Assembly (NCBI GenBank): GCA_002436065.1
Contig: DIXP01000084.1
Location: 62,001-126,000 of the forward strand
Direction: 5' to 3'
Length of the DNA: 64,000 nucleotides
DNA from: Chloroflexi bacterium UBA6077
Lineage (GTDB): Bacteria; Chloroflexota; UBA6077
This document shows, one piece after another, positions 15,931 to 25,514 of this stretch. The position numbers and the translations under genes are program-made. Positions within the stretch are counted from its first letter, which is position 1; the number at the start of each line of letters is the position of its first letter. The notes under the pieces were generated by a model. The model searched no databases and had not been told where the DNA came from. It worked only from the letters and a program-made list of their open reading frames with translations.

Positions 15931-18498
15931 CTACAGCCCCAACGAGGTCCTGATGTCGTGGAGCAGTTCCCGCTCGGGGCTGGCAGTTGGGGTAGGGGTG
16001 GGGAAGGGGTCCACGCGCTCCTGACCCCCGCCGGGCCATATCTTCTGCTCCAGAGGCACCACGTCCAGGGTAGAGATCTGAGCGTACTGGAACGATTTCA
16101 GATCTCTATCCTCCGCGCCACCCACGGCAACCGCCACTCCGTACCTCCCAGGGGGCAGATCAGGCGGTATGGTGAGCCAATGTCGGGAATCCACCGGCTC
16201 GCCCGGACGCCAGAGATGCGCTGGATAGCCTGGCGTCAGCGGATCAGACTGCTCAATCGGGATCCACCCCTGCTCGCCCATCAGCGCCACCCTAACGCTG
16301 TTCCCAGCGCTCAGCATCTCTGGCGCTCGCCACTGCAGCTCCACCTCAAGCCTCTCGCCTCCCTTGGTGACGAGCCTGCTAACCCTGGAGCGGAGCAGCT
16401 CCACCCGCCCCTTCTCCAGATACCAAGTTGACTGAGGCTGCTGCGAGGCCGGAGTGAACAGCGACTCGGGCAGCGGATTAACGGTCAGGGACCCCAGCGA
16501 GAGGAGAGTCCCCTGGGCCTCCCCGGACCACCTCTCGATGACCAGGTCCTGCATGGTATTCTCGTCGTAGACCAGTAGCAGCAGCTGGTAGCTGCCGGGC
16601 GGCACCCCCACCGGCACCTTCAGTGTGTGACGGTCGTGGAGTAGCTCCTCCTCCCTCCATCGTGAGGGAGGGTAGAGGGAGCTGACCGTCACCTCGTCCA
16701 CCACCGCCCACAGGTGGAGGTCACCGTCGGCCAGCATCAGCTTGGTCTTCAACTTGGCATCGGTCTTCTTCAGCGCTCGCCAGTGGAGATCGAACTGGAC
16801 TGCGTCGCCGGGCGTGACCTGGGTGGAGGAAACATTCCAGCCCCAGAACTCCAGCGTCTTGCCCCCGAAGATGGCCTCCTTCTTGTTGTCCACCTTGGGG
16901 TAATAGCTGAACCGCGTGCCGGGAGTCAGCTCGAACAACCTCAGCCCGATCCCCCCGAAGCTGGCATCCAGCGGCACCTCCCTGGCCTGCGTCTCCATGG
17001 TATGCATCACGTAGTCGGTCGGGTCCGCCCACTCCTTCTGCCACAGAATGAACCAGAGGCGTCCACGGCCATCCTCCACCATCCTGTTGAGCCGGATAAT
17101 TGCTCCATCCATGTCATCGAAGGGCTCCATGGGATACCAGGGAATCCCCTGTTTGCTGTAGTAGACGTAGGGGTGGTAGGCGTTCATCATCAATACCACG
17201 GCATCCCCAGGTTCCGCTCTGCTCTCCAGGTAGGCCACCAGTCCACGGTAATCCCCATACTGCTGGGCACCGGCCCTGCCGTCACCAACGTGCGTCAGCG
17301 TGGAGGGCTCCCCATAAACCGTCGAGGCGGCCATGGTGCCGGCAAGGGCAGCCAGCCCCAAACAGGGAAACAGTACCCGCACCAGAATCGAAGCCTCGCT
17401 AGCCACGGCGGTCCTCAGCAGCCCCACCACGCCCCAGGCTAACGTCAGGTAGAAGGCCGGAGTCACCAACAGGAGGTATCGGGGATCGAACTTGGGTCGA
17501 TAGTAGGCCACGGCCAGCAGCAAAGCCGCGGGCAGCACCAGATACAGCAGCAGGAAGAACAGGTGCTGCGAAGTCCCTTTCCGCAAGGCTCCCAGCAGCA
17601 GGGCACCTAGCCCCGCCGCCAACAGCGCCAACCCGAGCAATAGCGGCAGTATAATAGAGGACCCTGAGCCAGCCCCTCCCCCAGCGACGAAGAAGAGGAG
17701 GGTAGTACGCAGGGCCGCCTCCAACTGCAAAGTCCCAGGCCAGTAGTCGCTAATCCGCTGCAACTGTCCCGCCGAGTAGCCCAACCAGGGAAGATAGGCC
17801 ACCGCCACCGAGAGAAGGCACCCTCCCCACCACCGCCAGGCTCCCCGGTAAGACCTGACGGTCAGCAGCACAAAGAGCAGATGAAACGGCAGCAGCAAGA
17901 AGGCTGTGTAATGGGTATACAGGGCAAGGACCGTCGCGAGCGCGTAGCCGGCCCAGTTGGCCCGCCCTCCCTGGGAGAGTGCCCTCAGCAACAGATAGGA
18001 AGAAAGCAGTCCCATGAAGGTGACGGCCATGTAATTTCGTGCCGCCTGGGAGTAGCCGATGTAGAAAGCCGACAGAGCCGCGATGGCCGCACCCACCAGC
18101 CCCACGAGACTCAGCGACCTCTGCCTCTTCGGCTCTGCCAGCAGCTCCAGTCGGCTGCCGGTCGCGTAGATCAACGGCACCAGCAGGACGCCGAAGAGGA
18201 CTGAGGGCATTCGCACAGCCGCCTCGCTGGAACCGGCGAAGCCTATCCAGAAATGGAGCAACACGGGGTAGAGAGGGGGATGGACGTCATCGGTGACCAG
18301 GAGTTGGAGAAGCTCGGGCAGCGGCTTGCTTGCGAACACCACGGACATGGCCTCGTCAACCCACAGACTGGGCTCCCCCAAACCTTCAAGGCGAATGTAA
18401 AGGGCAACGAGAGTAATAGCGAGGACGAGCGAGACAGCGAGAAGCTGCCCCGCCGAGACCCTCCTGACTGTACTGCTGAGGCGACGCACTATCTGCAA
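15931..18498 (-). CDS. GT39-like membrane glycosyltransferase with C-terminal beta-sandwich domains
   Basis: An 855-residue protein. Residues about 18-415 form a multi-pass membrane domain of the dolichyl-phosphate-mannose / ArnT type (PMT_2-like), with the acidic loop after helix 1 containing PSLWVDEAMS (about 43-52), then DDVHPPLYPVLLHFW (about 70-84), the next luminal motif of the family. Such enzymes move sugars from polyprenyl-phosphate donors to acceptors outside the membrane. Residues about 420-540 form a soluble domain. Then come two successive beta-rich units with similar openings, PGDAVQFDLHWRALKKTDAK (about 566-585) and GGERLEVELQWRAPEMLSAG (about 710-730), each ending in a PPGSYQL or PPGRYGV turn, so they look like tandem copies. 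TTG start with AGGA eight bases upstream. The acceptor is unknown. Confidence 0.82.
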   Translation of the reverse strand: MQIVRRLSSTVRRVSAGQLLAVSLVLAITLVALYIRLEGLGEPSLWVDEAMSVVFASKPLPELLQLLVTDDVHPPLYPVLLHFWIGFAGSSEAAVRMPSVLFGVLLVPLIYATGSRLELLAEPKRQRSLSLVGLVGAAIAALSAFYIGYSQAARNYMAVTFMGLLSSYLLLRALSQGGRANWAGYALATVLALYTHYTAFLLLPFHLLFVLLTVRSYRGAWRWWGGCLLSVAVAYLPWLGYSAGQLQRISDYWPGTLQLEAALRTTLLFFVAGGGAGSGSSIILPLLLGLALLAAGLGALLLGALRKGTSQHLFFLLLYLVLPAALLLAVAYYRPKFDPRYLLLVTPAFYLTLAWGVVGLLRTAVASEASILVRVLFPCLGLAALAGTMAASTVYGEPSTLTHVGDGRAGAQQYGDYRGLVAYLESRAEPGDAVVLMMNAYHPYVYYSKQGIPWYPMEPFDDMDGAIIRLNRMVEDGRGRLWFILWQKEWADPTDYVMHTMETQAREVPLDASFGGIGLRLFELTPGTRFSYYPKVDNKKEAIFGGKTLEFWGWNVSSTQVTPGDAVQFDLHWRALKKTDAKLKTKLMLADGDLHLWAVVDEVTVSSLYPPSRWREEELLHDRHTLKVPVGVPPGSYQLLLLVYDENTMQDLVIERWSGEAQGTLLSLGSLTVNPLPESLFTPASQQPQSTWYLEKGRVELLRSRVSRLVTKGGERLEVELQWRAPEMLSAGNSVRVALMGEQGWIPIEQSDPLTPGYPAHLWRPGEPVDSRHWLTIPPDLPPGRYGVAVAVGGAEDRDLKSFQYAQISTLDVVPLEQKIWPGGGQERVDPFPTPTPTASPERELLHDIRTSLGL

Positions 18499-18715
18499 GA
18501 TGGGTTTCCTATCTGGTCATGGACCCTGACGAATCGCGTCTTTCTACCACGATCCACGCGTCGGCGTCTACCGCAGAAAGGCCGCTCGACGCCCAACCCT
18601 GGCGTAGCAGTATAGCCGCATCTCGCACCAAGAGGAAACCCTGTACGCGCCCTGCCCCGCGCCCTGGCACCCAACTCGCTAATGAAACGGCAATGCCATA
18701 GGGGGTGGATAGCTG

Positions 18716-19678
18716 ATGGGTCGTAGGGTTCGCTTGCTTAGAAGAAGCTTCCTTGGTCGGCGACTTGTCGGAGCAGTCATTCTCGCCATCCTACTGGCCA
18801 TTTCGATGCTGAGCCAGTCCTGCGAACCGGCGGACATGCCGGCACCCTCCCCACCGGCGACGCCATCCACCTCTGACCTAGCGGATCACCCCCTCTCCGA
18901 GCTGTCGCCGAATGCCCAGCGCTACCTTGATGGTCGCCAGGGAAGGTGGGGTATAGCGGTGGTAATTCCTTCTCAAGAGGCCATCTACGTCTCCAACGCA
19001 GATCAGCCCATGTCAATGGCCAGCGTCGTTAAGGTAGTTATCATGCTCGCCGTAATGGACCGGGCTATCAAAGAGGAGCAGCCACTTACCAGTTGGGAGC
19101 AGCAGCAGCTACGACTCATGATCACAGAGAGCGACAACGACGCGGCAACGGCCCTTTGGGAAGCCCTGGGAGGCGCCGACGCGGTGGAAGCCTACCTGCA
19201 ATCCATTGACATGACGGGCATCTATCCAAACCCGCAGGAGGCATGGGGGGCCAGCCGTGCCACACCTCGTGCCGTCGCATTACTGTTTGCCAAGCTGGCG
19301 CTCGGGGAAATCCTGGACCAACCCAGCAGGAAACTGGCAATGGAGCTGCTGGCCGAGGTTGTGCCCTCGCAACGCTGGGGGGTCTCCGCGGGGCTTCCCA
19401 ACGACCTGCCCCCCGGCACCATCGTGGGTATCAAGGACGGCTGGTATCCGGCCGAGTCCGGCTGGTGGGTAAACAGCGCGGGAGTAATCCTACCGGGGGA
19501 CAACCGTCCCAACTACACCATCGCAGTTCTCACACAAGGCCAGCCCACCATGGAATACGGCATCGACACGATAGAAGGAGCCGTGGCGCCGGTCCACCGT
19601 GCACTGCTTGGGACTCGCCCCTTCGCCACCTACCCCGGCGGCCTCTTTCAACGGGCGAAGGAGTTTCTCCGCCGCTAG
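18716..19678 (+). CDS. Class-A-beta-lactamase-like serine hydrolase (lipoprotein or anchored)
   Basis: A 320-residue protein with an Arg-rich N-terminus and one hydrophobic segment (about residues 17-33) followed by SQSC, so it is exported and perhaps lipid-anchored at that Cys. A Pro/Ser linker follows. The catalytic domain has the class A fold markers: SxxK as SVVK (about residue 102), SDN in ITESDNDAA (about 139), and a KDG in the KTG position (about 240). The family includes beta-lactamases and penicillin-interacting D,D-peptidases. The missing Glu166-type omega-loop signature and the unusual KDG make true beta-lactam resistance uncertain. It sits alone on the plus strand, divergent from the GT39 gene. 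Confidence 0.75.
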   Translation: MGRRVRLLRRSFLGRRLVGAVILAILLAISMLSQSCEPADMPAPSPPATPSTSDLADHPLSELSPNAQRYLDGRQGRWGIAVVIPSQEAIYVSNADQPMSMASVVKVVIMLAVMDRAIKEEQPLTSWEQQQLRLMITESDNDAATALWEALGGADAVEAYLQSIDMTGIYPNPQEAWGASRATPRAVALLFAKLALGEILDQPSRKLAMELLAEVVPSQRWGVSAGLPNDLPPGTIVGIKDGWYPAESGWWVNSAGVILPGDNRPNYTIAVLTQGQPTMEYGIDTIEGAVAPVHRALLGTRPFATYPGGLFQRAKEFLRR

Positions 19679-19818
19679 CTGTGAAACCGGACAGACCCGA
19701 ACTCGACCATTGTCAACCTGTCCGAAGCTGGTATCATTAGCTACTCACGCCCGTCTGATCGCTTCTCTGTCCCAAGTATCACAGTTAGGGAGCGGTAACT
19801 GCAGTCCGGTGCTGCTTG

Positions 19819-21816
19819 ATGGGCAATGCAGGAGGGTTTCGAGTGGGTCGTTGGGTTCCGATGGCGGGCCGCGTGGGCGGCACCGTCCCTACCATCGTAC
19901 TGTCCCCCGCGTTCGGGACAGACGGCACTGCCTTTGCGGCCACCAACACCGGCCTGTTCCGCTCGCGGGATGAGGGGAAGAGCTGGGAGGTGAGCGGCAA
20001 GGGCATCGGAAGCTTCGCCATCCAGTCCATCGCCCTGTCGCGAGGCTACTCCGCGGACCGCACCCTGTGGGTAGGGGCAGCCGATGGAGGCATCTACCGA
20101 TCCACCGACCGTGGAGACAGCTGGGCGCTGCTGGCGCATCTGGGCAGGGGTTCCGCCGTGGTGGGCGTCGCCGCCTCCAGCGACCACTCCACCCTGATGG
20201 CGGGAACCCTCGCCGATGGGCTCTTCGCCTCCACGGACGGAGGCAGGAGGTGGAAACCCCGCAACGCCGGTCTGCCCGATCCATCGGTGATCTCACTGGC
20301 GCTGTCTCCGGCCTTCAAGGAGGACCGCACCGCCTTCGTCGCCGTGTCGGGGGGGCTCTATCGCACTACCGATGGGGGTGGATCGTGGCAGCCGTCTCTG
20401 CCCTCCGTGGGCGAGGATGCGGTCCAGTGCGTGGCCATATCCCCATCCTACCCTACCGATCGGACGGTCCTTGCGGGGACCGAGAGTCGCGGCCTGTTGC
20501 GCTCTCGAGATGGGGGTGTCACCTGGCATCCGACCAACGCCGGCATTCCAAGGCTTTGCATCAACGACCTGGCGCTCTCCCCGGATTTCCAGCAAGACGC
20601 CACGGTGGCAGCCGCCACCGGACAGGGCGTGGCCCTCTCCAAAGACGCGGGTGACAGCTGGCAACTGGTCGGGGCCAAATCCGAGATCGTCCTGGGGCTG
20701 GATGTCGCTCGTGCCACCACCCACGGCCGGACCCTGCTGGCCGGCATTTTCGACAAAGGGATCCTCCGCTCGGAGGACGAAGGGGAAAGCTGGGAGGAGG
20801 CCAACGCCGGCCTCACGGCTAACTACCTGATAGGGCTATCACTCTCTCCTGCTTTCGAGACCGATCACACCATTTTTGCCTGGGGGCCCTCCGAGGGTGT
20901 CTTCCAAACGAAAGACGGGAGCGAGAGCTGGCAGCCCTCCGGAGCTGGCATGGAGGACACCAGCGTACTGTCCCTGGCCATCTCGCCCCAGTTTGCCTCC
21001 GACGGCGGCCTCTACGCCGGCACGTCGGCGGGCCTCTTCCTCAGCCAGGACAGGGGCGTCTCCTGGCAGCAGTTCGCCTTACAAGGGCAGGAGGTCCCCT
21101 TCGTGACCCTTTCGCCGGCCTTCCAGCGAGATCAGGTGATCGTGGCCGCGGCGGACAACGGGATCCAATGGTCGGCGGACGGCGGCACCACCTGGAAAGA
21201 ATTAGATTCACCCCCCGGCAGCGAGACCCTGGTGGCGCTGTCACTGGCGCTGGACTCCCGGGGGCGGCCGGTGCTACTGGCCGGCGACTGGCGGGAACCC
21301 CACGCCGACCTCCGCGCTAGGGTTCGTGTGCTCAGCCGGACCCTCCCCGATTCGCCGTGGGTCACCCAGTTCCACAGCTACACCAGCACACGAATTGCCG
21401 CGCTAGGTATACCGGACAGCTTCGAACAGGACGGGCGCTTCTTCATCGGCAGCGGAGAATGCGTCTACCGGGCCATGCAGGGCGCCCGCGAGCGCACCCG
21501 TGAAGGAGAGACACCACTGTGGCTCCCATCCGGCGTGGGATCCAAGGGTTTCCCAGTGGTCTCCCTCGCCGCCGCCCCCGGCTTTGCCAAGAGCCACAGC
21601 CTGCTGGCTTCTGCCGGAGAAGGGGTGTACATTTCCGAGAACGAAGGAGCTGCCTGGCATAGGTTGGGCAACGGCCCGGGCGATCGGTCCGTGGTAGCTG
21701 TAGTCCCCACGCCCGATTTCGCTACCAGTGCATCAGTCTATGCCCTGGCCATCGGCGGCCGTCTTTGGAAGTGGGAGAAAGAAGAGGATGAAGGCAGCAA
21801 CGAAGACCAGCAGTAG
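19819..21816 (+). CDS. Asp-box (BNR/sortilin/YCF48-like) beta-propeller protein
   Basis: A 665-residue protein made almost wholly of repeats of about 45-60 residues, each with an Asp-box of the form S-x-D-x-G-x-x-W. I count about eleven: for example SRDEGKSW, STDRGDSW, STDGGRRW, TTDGGGSW, SRDGGVTW, SKDAGDSW, SEDEGESW, TKDGSESW, SQDRGVSW, SADGGTTW and SENEGAAW. Between them lie LSPAF-type strands. This predicts one or two multi-blade propellers like sialidase/sortilin/photosystem-assembly YCF48 domains, usually binding or structural rather than catalytic. There is no recognisable signal peptide at the ATG used, and no clear Shine-Dalgarno, so the start may be wrong. Its end overlaps the next gene by 29 bp. 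Confidence 0.75.
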   Translation: MGNAGGFRVGRWVPMAGRVGGTVPTIVLSPAFGTDGTAFAATNTGLFRSRDEGKSWEVSGKGIGSFAIQSIALSRGYSADRTLWVGAADGGIYRSTDRGDSWALLAHLGRGSAVVGVAASSDHSTLMAGTLADGLFASTDGGRRWKPRNAGLPDPSVISLALSPAFKEDRTAFVAVSGGLYRTTDGGGSWQPSLPSVGEDAVQCVAISPSYPTDRTVLAGTESRGLLRSRDGGVTWHPTNAGIPRLCINDLALSPDFQQDATVAAATGQGVALSKDAGDSWQLVGAKSEIVLGLDVARATTHGRTLLAGIFDKGILRSEDEGESWEEANAGLTANYLIGLSLSPAFETDHTIFAWGPSEGVFQTKDGSESWQPSGAGMEDTSVLSLAISPQFASDGGLYAGTSAGLFLSQDRGVSWQQFALQGQEVPFVTLSPAFQRDQVIVAAADNGIQWSADGGTTWKELDSPPGSETLVALSLALDSRGRPVLLAGDWREPHADLRARVRVLSRTLPDSPWVTQFHSYTSTRIAALGIPDSFEQDGRFFIGSGECVYRAMQGARERTREGETPLWLPSGVGSKGFPVVSLAAAPGFAKSHSLLASAGEGVYISENEGAAWHRLGNGPGDRSVVAVVPTPDFATSASVYALAIGGRLWKWEKEEDEGSNEDQQ

Positions 21817-22477
21817 CGAGCACGGAAAGCAGGCACCGGAGCATAATTCCCGTCTCACCTTGGGCGAGGAGGTTGCCAACTCGGTGTCTCACGGTGCCAT
21901 GGCGGCGATGGCACTGGTATCCCTGCCGGTGGGATCGGTGACCTCGTATCTGCGAGGCGGAACGCTGGACGCGGCCACCGCCAGCCTGTTCATCATATCG
22001 CTGTTCCTGATGTTTCTCTCCTCCACCCTTTACCACGCCATGGCCCCCGAGTCCACCCACAAGGTGGTCTTCAGGATACTGGACCACATCTTCATCTACG
22101 TTGCCATCGCCGGTAGCTACACCCCCGTGGCCCTCTGTGTCATTGGAGGCTGGCAGGGGACCCTGATCGTGACCCTGCAGTGGTGCATGGTCCTCTTTGG
22201 AATCCTCTACAAATCGCTGTCCCGCCGCTCGCTCCCCAAAGTCAGCCTCACTATTTACCTGGTCATGGGCTGGACCGTGGTGCTTTTCCTGCCAACCTTC
22301 CTTGCCAAGGCCAACCCTGTACTCTTGGCATTGATAGCTGTTGGCGGTGTGCTGTACTCCGTCGGAGCATTCTTCTACGCACTCAAAGGCTTCAGGTACC
22401 ACCACATGGTGTGGCACCTGTTCATCAACGCGGGGGCACTCACCCATTTTGTGGCGATAGTCTTCTTTCTCAGGTAG
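21788..22477 (+). CDS. Hemolysin III / PAQR-family membrane protein
   Basis: A 229-residue seven-helix membrane protein of the HlyIII/YqfA/PAQR family. Markers are LTLGEEVANSVSHG near the N-terminus (family GEE.aN..tHg), SSTLYHAMAP (about residue 78) with the conserved Ser and His, and the C-terminal FRYHHMVWHLFINAGALTHF (about 201-220) with the His pair. These His and an Asp ligand a zinc ion in eukaryotic relatives. The function in bacteria is unsettled despite the name. The ATG at 21788, behind a GAAAGAAGAG stretch, was preferred over a frame extending 60 bases upstream. The overlap with the propeller gene implies translational coupling. Confidence 0.87.
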   Translation: MKAATKTSSSEHGKQAPEHNSRLTLGEEVANSVSHGAMAAMALVSLPVGSVTSYLRGGTLDAATASLFIISLFLMFLSSTLYHAMAPESTHKVVFRILDHIFIYVAIAGSYTPVALCVIGGWQGTLIVTLQWCMVLFGILYKSLSRRSLPKVSLTIYLVMGWTVVLFLPTFLAKANPVLLALIAVGGVLYSVGAFFYALKGFRYHHMVWHLFINAGALTHFVAIVFFLR

Positions 22478-22620
22478 GCCTGCATTGAGGGCGCGTGCTC
22501 GATCCCAGTGAATCCGGTACCTTTCGGAGCAAGTAGGCGGCCCGGAAGTTGCATCTTCTACTAGCTGGCGAATGTGCCGCCCCGGCCGGCGGCCGCTGAT
22601 ACGATTCAAGGAGGATTAGC

Positions 22621-23070
22621 ATGGCAACAGCCCAGAGTCGCGCCCAGGTCACATGGGAAGGTGACCTGCCCACGGGAAACGGCCTACTGAAGGCGGAGAG
22701 CGGAGCCCTGCCTGAGATGCCGATCAGCTGGGCATCCCGAACCCAGCGGGCCAAGGGAAAGACCAGCCCCGAGGAATTGCTCGCCAGCGCCCACGCGGGG
22801 TGCTACGCCATGGCCCTGTCCAACACCCTGGCCAAGCAGGGGACCCCTCCCGCTCGGCTGGACATCTCCGCCACCTGTACCTTCGACTTCGGCGGGCCAG
22901 CGGGAGCCAAGATCACGAGCATGGAGCTGGTGGTCAGGGGCGTGGTTCCGGGACTGGACCAGCAGGGCTTCGAGGAGGCTGCACGCAAGGGGGAGCAGGG
23001 CTGCCCGGTCTCCAACGCCCTCCGCAACAACGTAGACATTAGCGTGAAGGCAGAGCTGGTCAGGGGATAG
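22621..23070 (+). CDS. OsmC/Ohr-family peroxiredoxin-like protein
   Basis: A 149-residue OsmC-type protein, which reduces organic hydroperoxides with a pair of cysteines. The N-terminal strand region is followed by TSPEELLASAHAGCYAMALS (about residues 49-67), which holds the first catalytic Cys on the central helix. The second is in GEQGCPVSNALRNN (about 122-135). Both cysteines and the Glu of the active site (EE in PEELL) are present and length is normal. AAGGAGGATTAGC precedes ATG 22621. Its closest family type is OsmC rather than Ohr because of the CPVSNAL pattern. Stand-alone gene; it may belong to a stress response. Confidence 0.9.
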   Translation: MATAQSRAQVTWEGDLPTGNGLLKAESGALPEMPISWASRTQRAKGKTSPEELLASAHAGCYAMALSNTLAKQGTPPARLDISATCTFDFGGPAGAKITSMELVVRGVVPGLDQQGFEEAARKGEQGCPVSNALRNNVDISVKAELVRG

Positions 23071-23185
23071 CCACGTCGCCGCGCACCCATCACGGTTAAG
23101 ATTTGCGCGGTCCCGCCCTTACGTATATCATCCACCTCGCATTGGGTCCGTCACATAAAGGTGGACCGCGTGGGGGAGGTATGCC

Positions 23186-23488
23186 GTGGCAGAAGGGTGG
23201 AGCCGAGACGACATCCTGAGAAAGCTGAAGGACGAGACGCTGTCGCGGCTGGAGTCAGACTACATCGAGCCGCTGCTGGAGGAGCTACGAGGAACGGCGC
23301 GCCGCTTCGATCTACTGGCCGAGGGCTGCAGGGAGAGCAACGACCCTGAACTGAGGGGCATGGCCCCAGCAATGGAGCTTGCGGCAGGAATGGTGGACGA
23401 CCTGCTGGATGAAGCCCTGGAGACCAGCCTCCGGCGGGCAGTTGAGGAGAATGCCTGGGCAGACCCACAACAGCTCAGCGAGGAGTAG
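23186..23488 (+). CDS. Small all-helical acidic protein, unknown
   Basis: I do not recognise this 100-residue protein. It is strongly acidic, lacks Cys except one, has no signal peptide or membrane segment, and its Leu/Glu/Arg heptad-like spacing predicts three or four amphipathic helices. GGGGGAGG lies seven bases before the GTG at 23186, which is a much better ribosome site than for the overlapping out-of-frame ATG at 23181. The gene stands alone, convergent with the TPP enzyme gene. Confidence 0.55.
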   Translation: MAEGWSRDDILRKLKDETLSRLESDYIEPLLEELRGTARRFDLLAEGCRESNDPELRGMAPAMELAAGMVDDLLDEALETSLRRAVEENAWADPQQLSEE

Positions 23489-23545
23489 AGACTGGGCCAA
23501 TTCGTCCATCCGGCAAGCTCACCTCGCCGCCGCGTCGGCCCAACT

Positions 23546-23610
23546 GTCACCTGAGCGGGGAGTGAAGCATCTCCTGGTTACTGGAGACCCTTCGCTCCGC
23601 TCAGGGTGAC
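23546..23610. repeat. REP-like imperfect inverted repeat between convergent genes
   Basis: Left arm 23546-23574 and right arm 23583-23610 are imperfect inverse copies (GTCACCTGAGCGGGGAG against the complement of CTCCGCTCAGGGTGAC), separated by an eight-base loop. Each arm contains the GTCACC(C)TGAGCGG core common in scattered intergenic repeats of several high-GC environmental bacteria. It lies between the stop of the 100-residue protein and the stop of the TPP enzyme and could also end transcription from both sides. Confidence 0.65.
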
Positions 23611-23643
23611 AACGTAACATGCCAAGGACTCGCCGGATGCATC

Positions 23644-25281
23644 CTAATACTTGGAGAGCTTGGTCTCCTCCCTGCTCATCACCTCAACCAGCACCGGGCG
23701 GTTCTGCCCGGACACCTCAACCGCCTCGCGGAAGGCTCGTCCGAGGTCGCCAGGGCTCTCCACTCGGACAGAGTGCGCACCCAATCCCTCGCCAACCTTC
23801 GAGTAGTTGCCTGTGATGAAGCGAGTGCCGTACAGGCGGGTGGAGAGGCCGATGTGCTTCTCGTAGTCACCCATCAGCCCATTGTTCATCACCACGGTGA
23901 TGGTCCCCAGCTTGTTCCTGGCCGCCGTCTCGATCTCCAGGCCGCTCATGCCGAAGGCCAGGTCCCCCATCACGTTGATGACGGTCTTTTCGGGCCTGGC
24001 AACCTTGGCGCCCAACGCCAGAGGGATGCCATATCCCAGGTGAGTCGACTTTCCCCAACCCACGTAGCTGTTCGGCTCCAGCGCCGGCCAGAAGGGGACC
24101 ATCATATCTCGCGGGGTGCCGGCATCGTGGGTGACGATGACGTTCCGCAAATCAACCGCCTGCTGAAGCTCCCAAACGACCCGGTAGGGGTTGATGGGGG
24201 TCTCGTCGGAGGTCAGCTTCGGCATCCACTCGGCCAGCCACTCGTCCTTCAGCGCTTTGATCGTCCCGGCAACCCGATCATCGCCCTTGCGCCCCTCGGG
24301 ACCCACCTGGCGCTGGACCTCCTCGATCATCTGCCGCAACACCAGCTTCGCGTCCCCCATCAATGGAAACTGGACTACGTAGTCGCGGTTGATGTCTCGC
24401 TCGTCCACCGTCAGCTGGATCGCGGTCTTGCCGCCAGGGATAGGGGCATCGTAGCTAGAGATCGCGAGCCCGCTACCCACGCCGAAGATCAGGTCGCTCT
24501 CCGCCAGGTAGCGGAACAGGGCCTTGGACCCGGCTGACGTAGCGGCGCCCAGCGATAGCGGATGGTCCTCGGGGAAGGCGCTCTTGCCCTGGAGAGTGGT
24601 CATGGCCGGCGCCTGCAACAGCTCTGCCAACTCACGCAGCTCGTCCCAGGCCTCGGCGTAGAGGACCCCCACCCCTGCATGGATGATTGGGTTCTTAGCA
24701 GCCACCAGCGCCTGCACCGCCGCGGTCACATCTCCTGGACTCGCCATCGTCTTGGCGCCCTTCACCGCCTGGTATGCCGCCGCGGCCTCGTCGATCTCCG
24801 CCCCCAGGACGTCCATGGGCATTTCGAGCAGGACGGGACCAGGGCGGCCGTTGCGCAGGTAGGTGAAGGCTCGACGGAAGAACTCGGGGATCCTCCCCAC
24901 CTGGTTCACCCTTGCGGCCCACTTCGTGACGTACTGGTAGTTCTTGGCTGCCTCGAAAGTCGGCAGGGAGTCCACCCTGGACTGGACCGGACCCGCCGGC
25001 AGATAGAGGATAGGGGTCGAGTCCGAGAACGCCTGCGCGACCCCGCCAAAGGCGTTCTCCACGCCGGGCCCAAACTGGGTGGCGCATATTCCAATCTTCC
25101 TGGCATTGTTGACTCGGGAGTAGCCGTCGGCCATGCCGACAACAGTGCGCTCCGTGCGGGCAACGATCGGCCGTATTCCCAACTCAGCAACGGCATCGAT
25201 CAGAGGATTGATCGGAAAGCAGAAGAAGACGTCCGCTCCCTCCTGCTTCAAGATCTGTGCGGTAGCCGAAGAACCCTTCAC
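23644..25281 (-). CDS. Thiamine-pyrophosphate enzyme, acetolactate-synthase-like
   Basis: A 545-residue ThDP-dependent enzyme of the acetolactate synthase / benzoylformate decarboxylase / oxalyl-CoA decarboxylase superfamily. It has the PYR domain (about residues 5-170) with the activating Glu in VARTERTVVGMADGY, the central domain (about 190-320), and the PP domain (about 355-540). The ThDP motif there begins GDLAFGMSGLE and ends about 25 residues later at VVMNNGLMG. I chose the GTG at 25281 because GGAGG stands eight bases upstream, rather than a GTG 18 bases earlier. The reaction is open: glyoxylate carboligase would make sense beside the GlcD/GlcF genes, but nothing visible proves it. Confidence 0.8.
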   Translation of the reverse strand: MKGSSATAQILKQEGADVFFCFPINPLIDAVAELGIRPIVARTERTVVGMADGYSRVNNARKIGICATQFGPGVENAFGGVAQAFSDSTPILYLPAGPVQSRVDSLPTFEAAKNYQYVTKWAARVNQVGRIPEFFRRAFTYLRNGRPGPVLLEMPMDVLGAEIDEAAAAYQAVKGAKTMASPGDVTAAVQALVAAKNPIIHAGVGVLYAEAWDELRELAELLQAPAMTTLQGKSAFPEDHPLSLGAATSAGSKALFRYLAESDLIFGVGSGLAISSYDAPIPGGKTAIQLTVDERDINRDYVVQFPLMGDAKLVLRQMIEEVQRQVGPEGRKGDDRVAGTIKALKDEWLAEWMPKLTSDETPINPYRVVWELQQAVDLRNVIVTHDAGTPRDMMVPFWPALEPNSYVGWGKSTHLGYGIPLALGAKVARPEKTVINVMGDLAFGMSGLEIETAARNKLGTITVVMNNGLMGDYEKHIGLSTRLYGTRFITGNYSKVGEGLGAHSVRVESPGDLGRAFREAVEVSGQNRPVLVEVMSREETKLSKY

Positions 25282-25514
25282 CAGCCCAACCTCCAACACT
25301 CTCTCTCAGAGCTGCCCTGGGATCGCCCCCTCTCAGCGCACACGGCTATGGGGGGCTCACCACCGATCGCGGGCAGGTACTTCGTGCATCAAGCCGTCTA
25401 CAATATTAATGCCGATCCCGAACGATGGCGAGCCGCGGACGCCGTTCTGCAACAACTTTGTAAGTAGCGCAGGCCCGTCCGCGACCGTACCAGACAAAGG
25501 TCCGTTTGCTCTGC

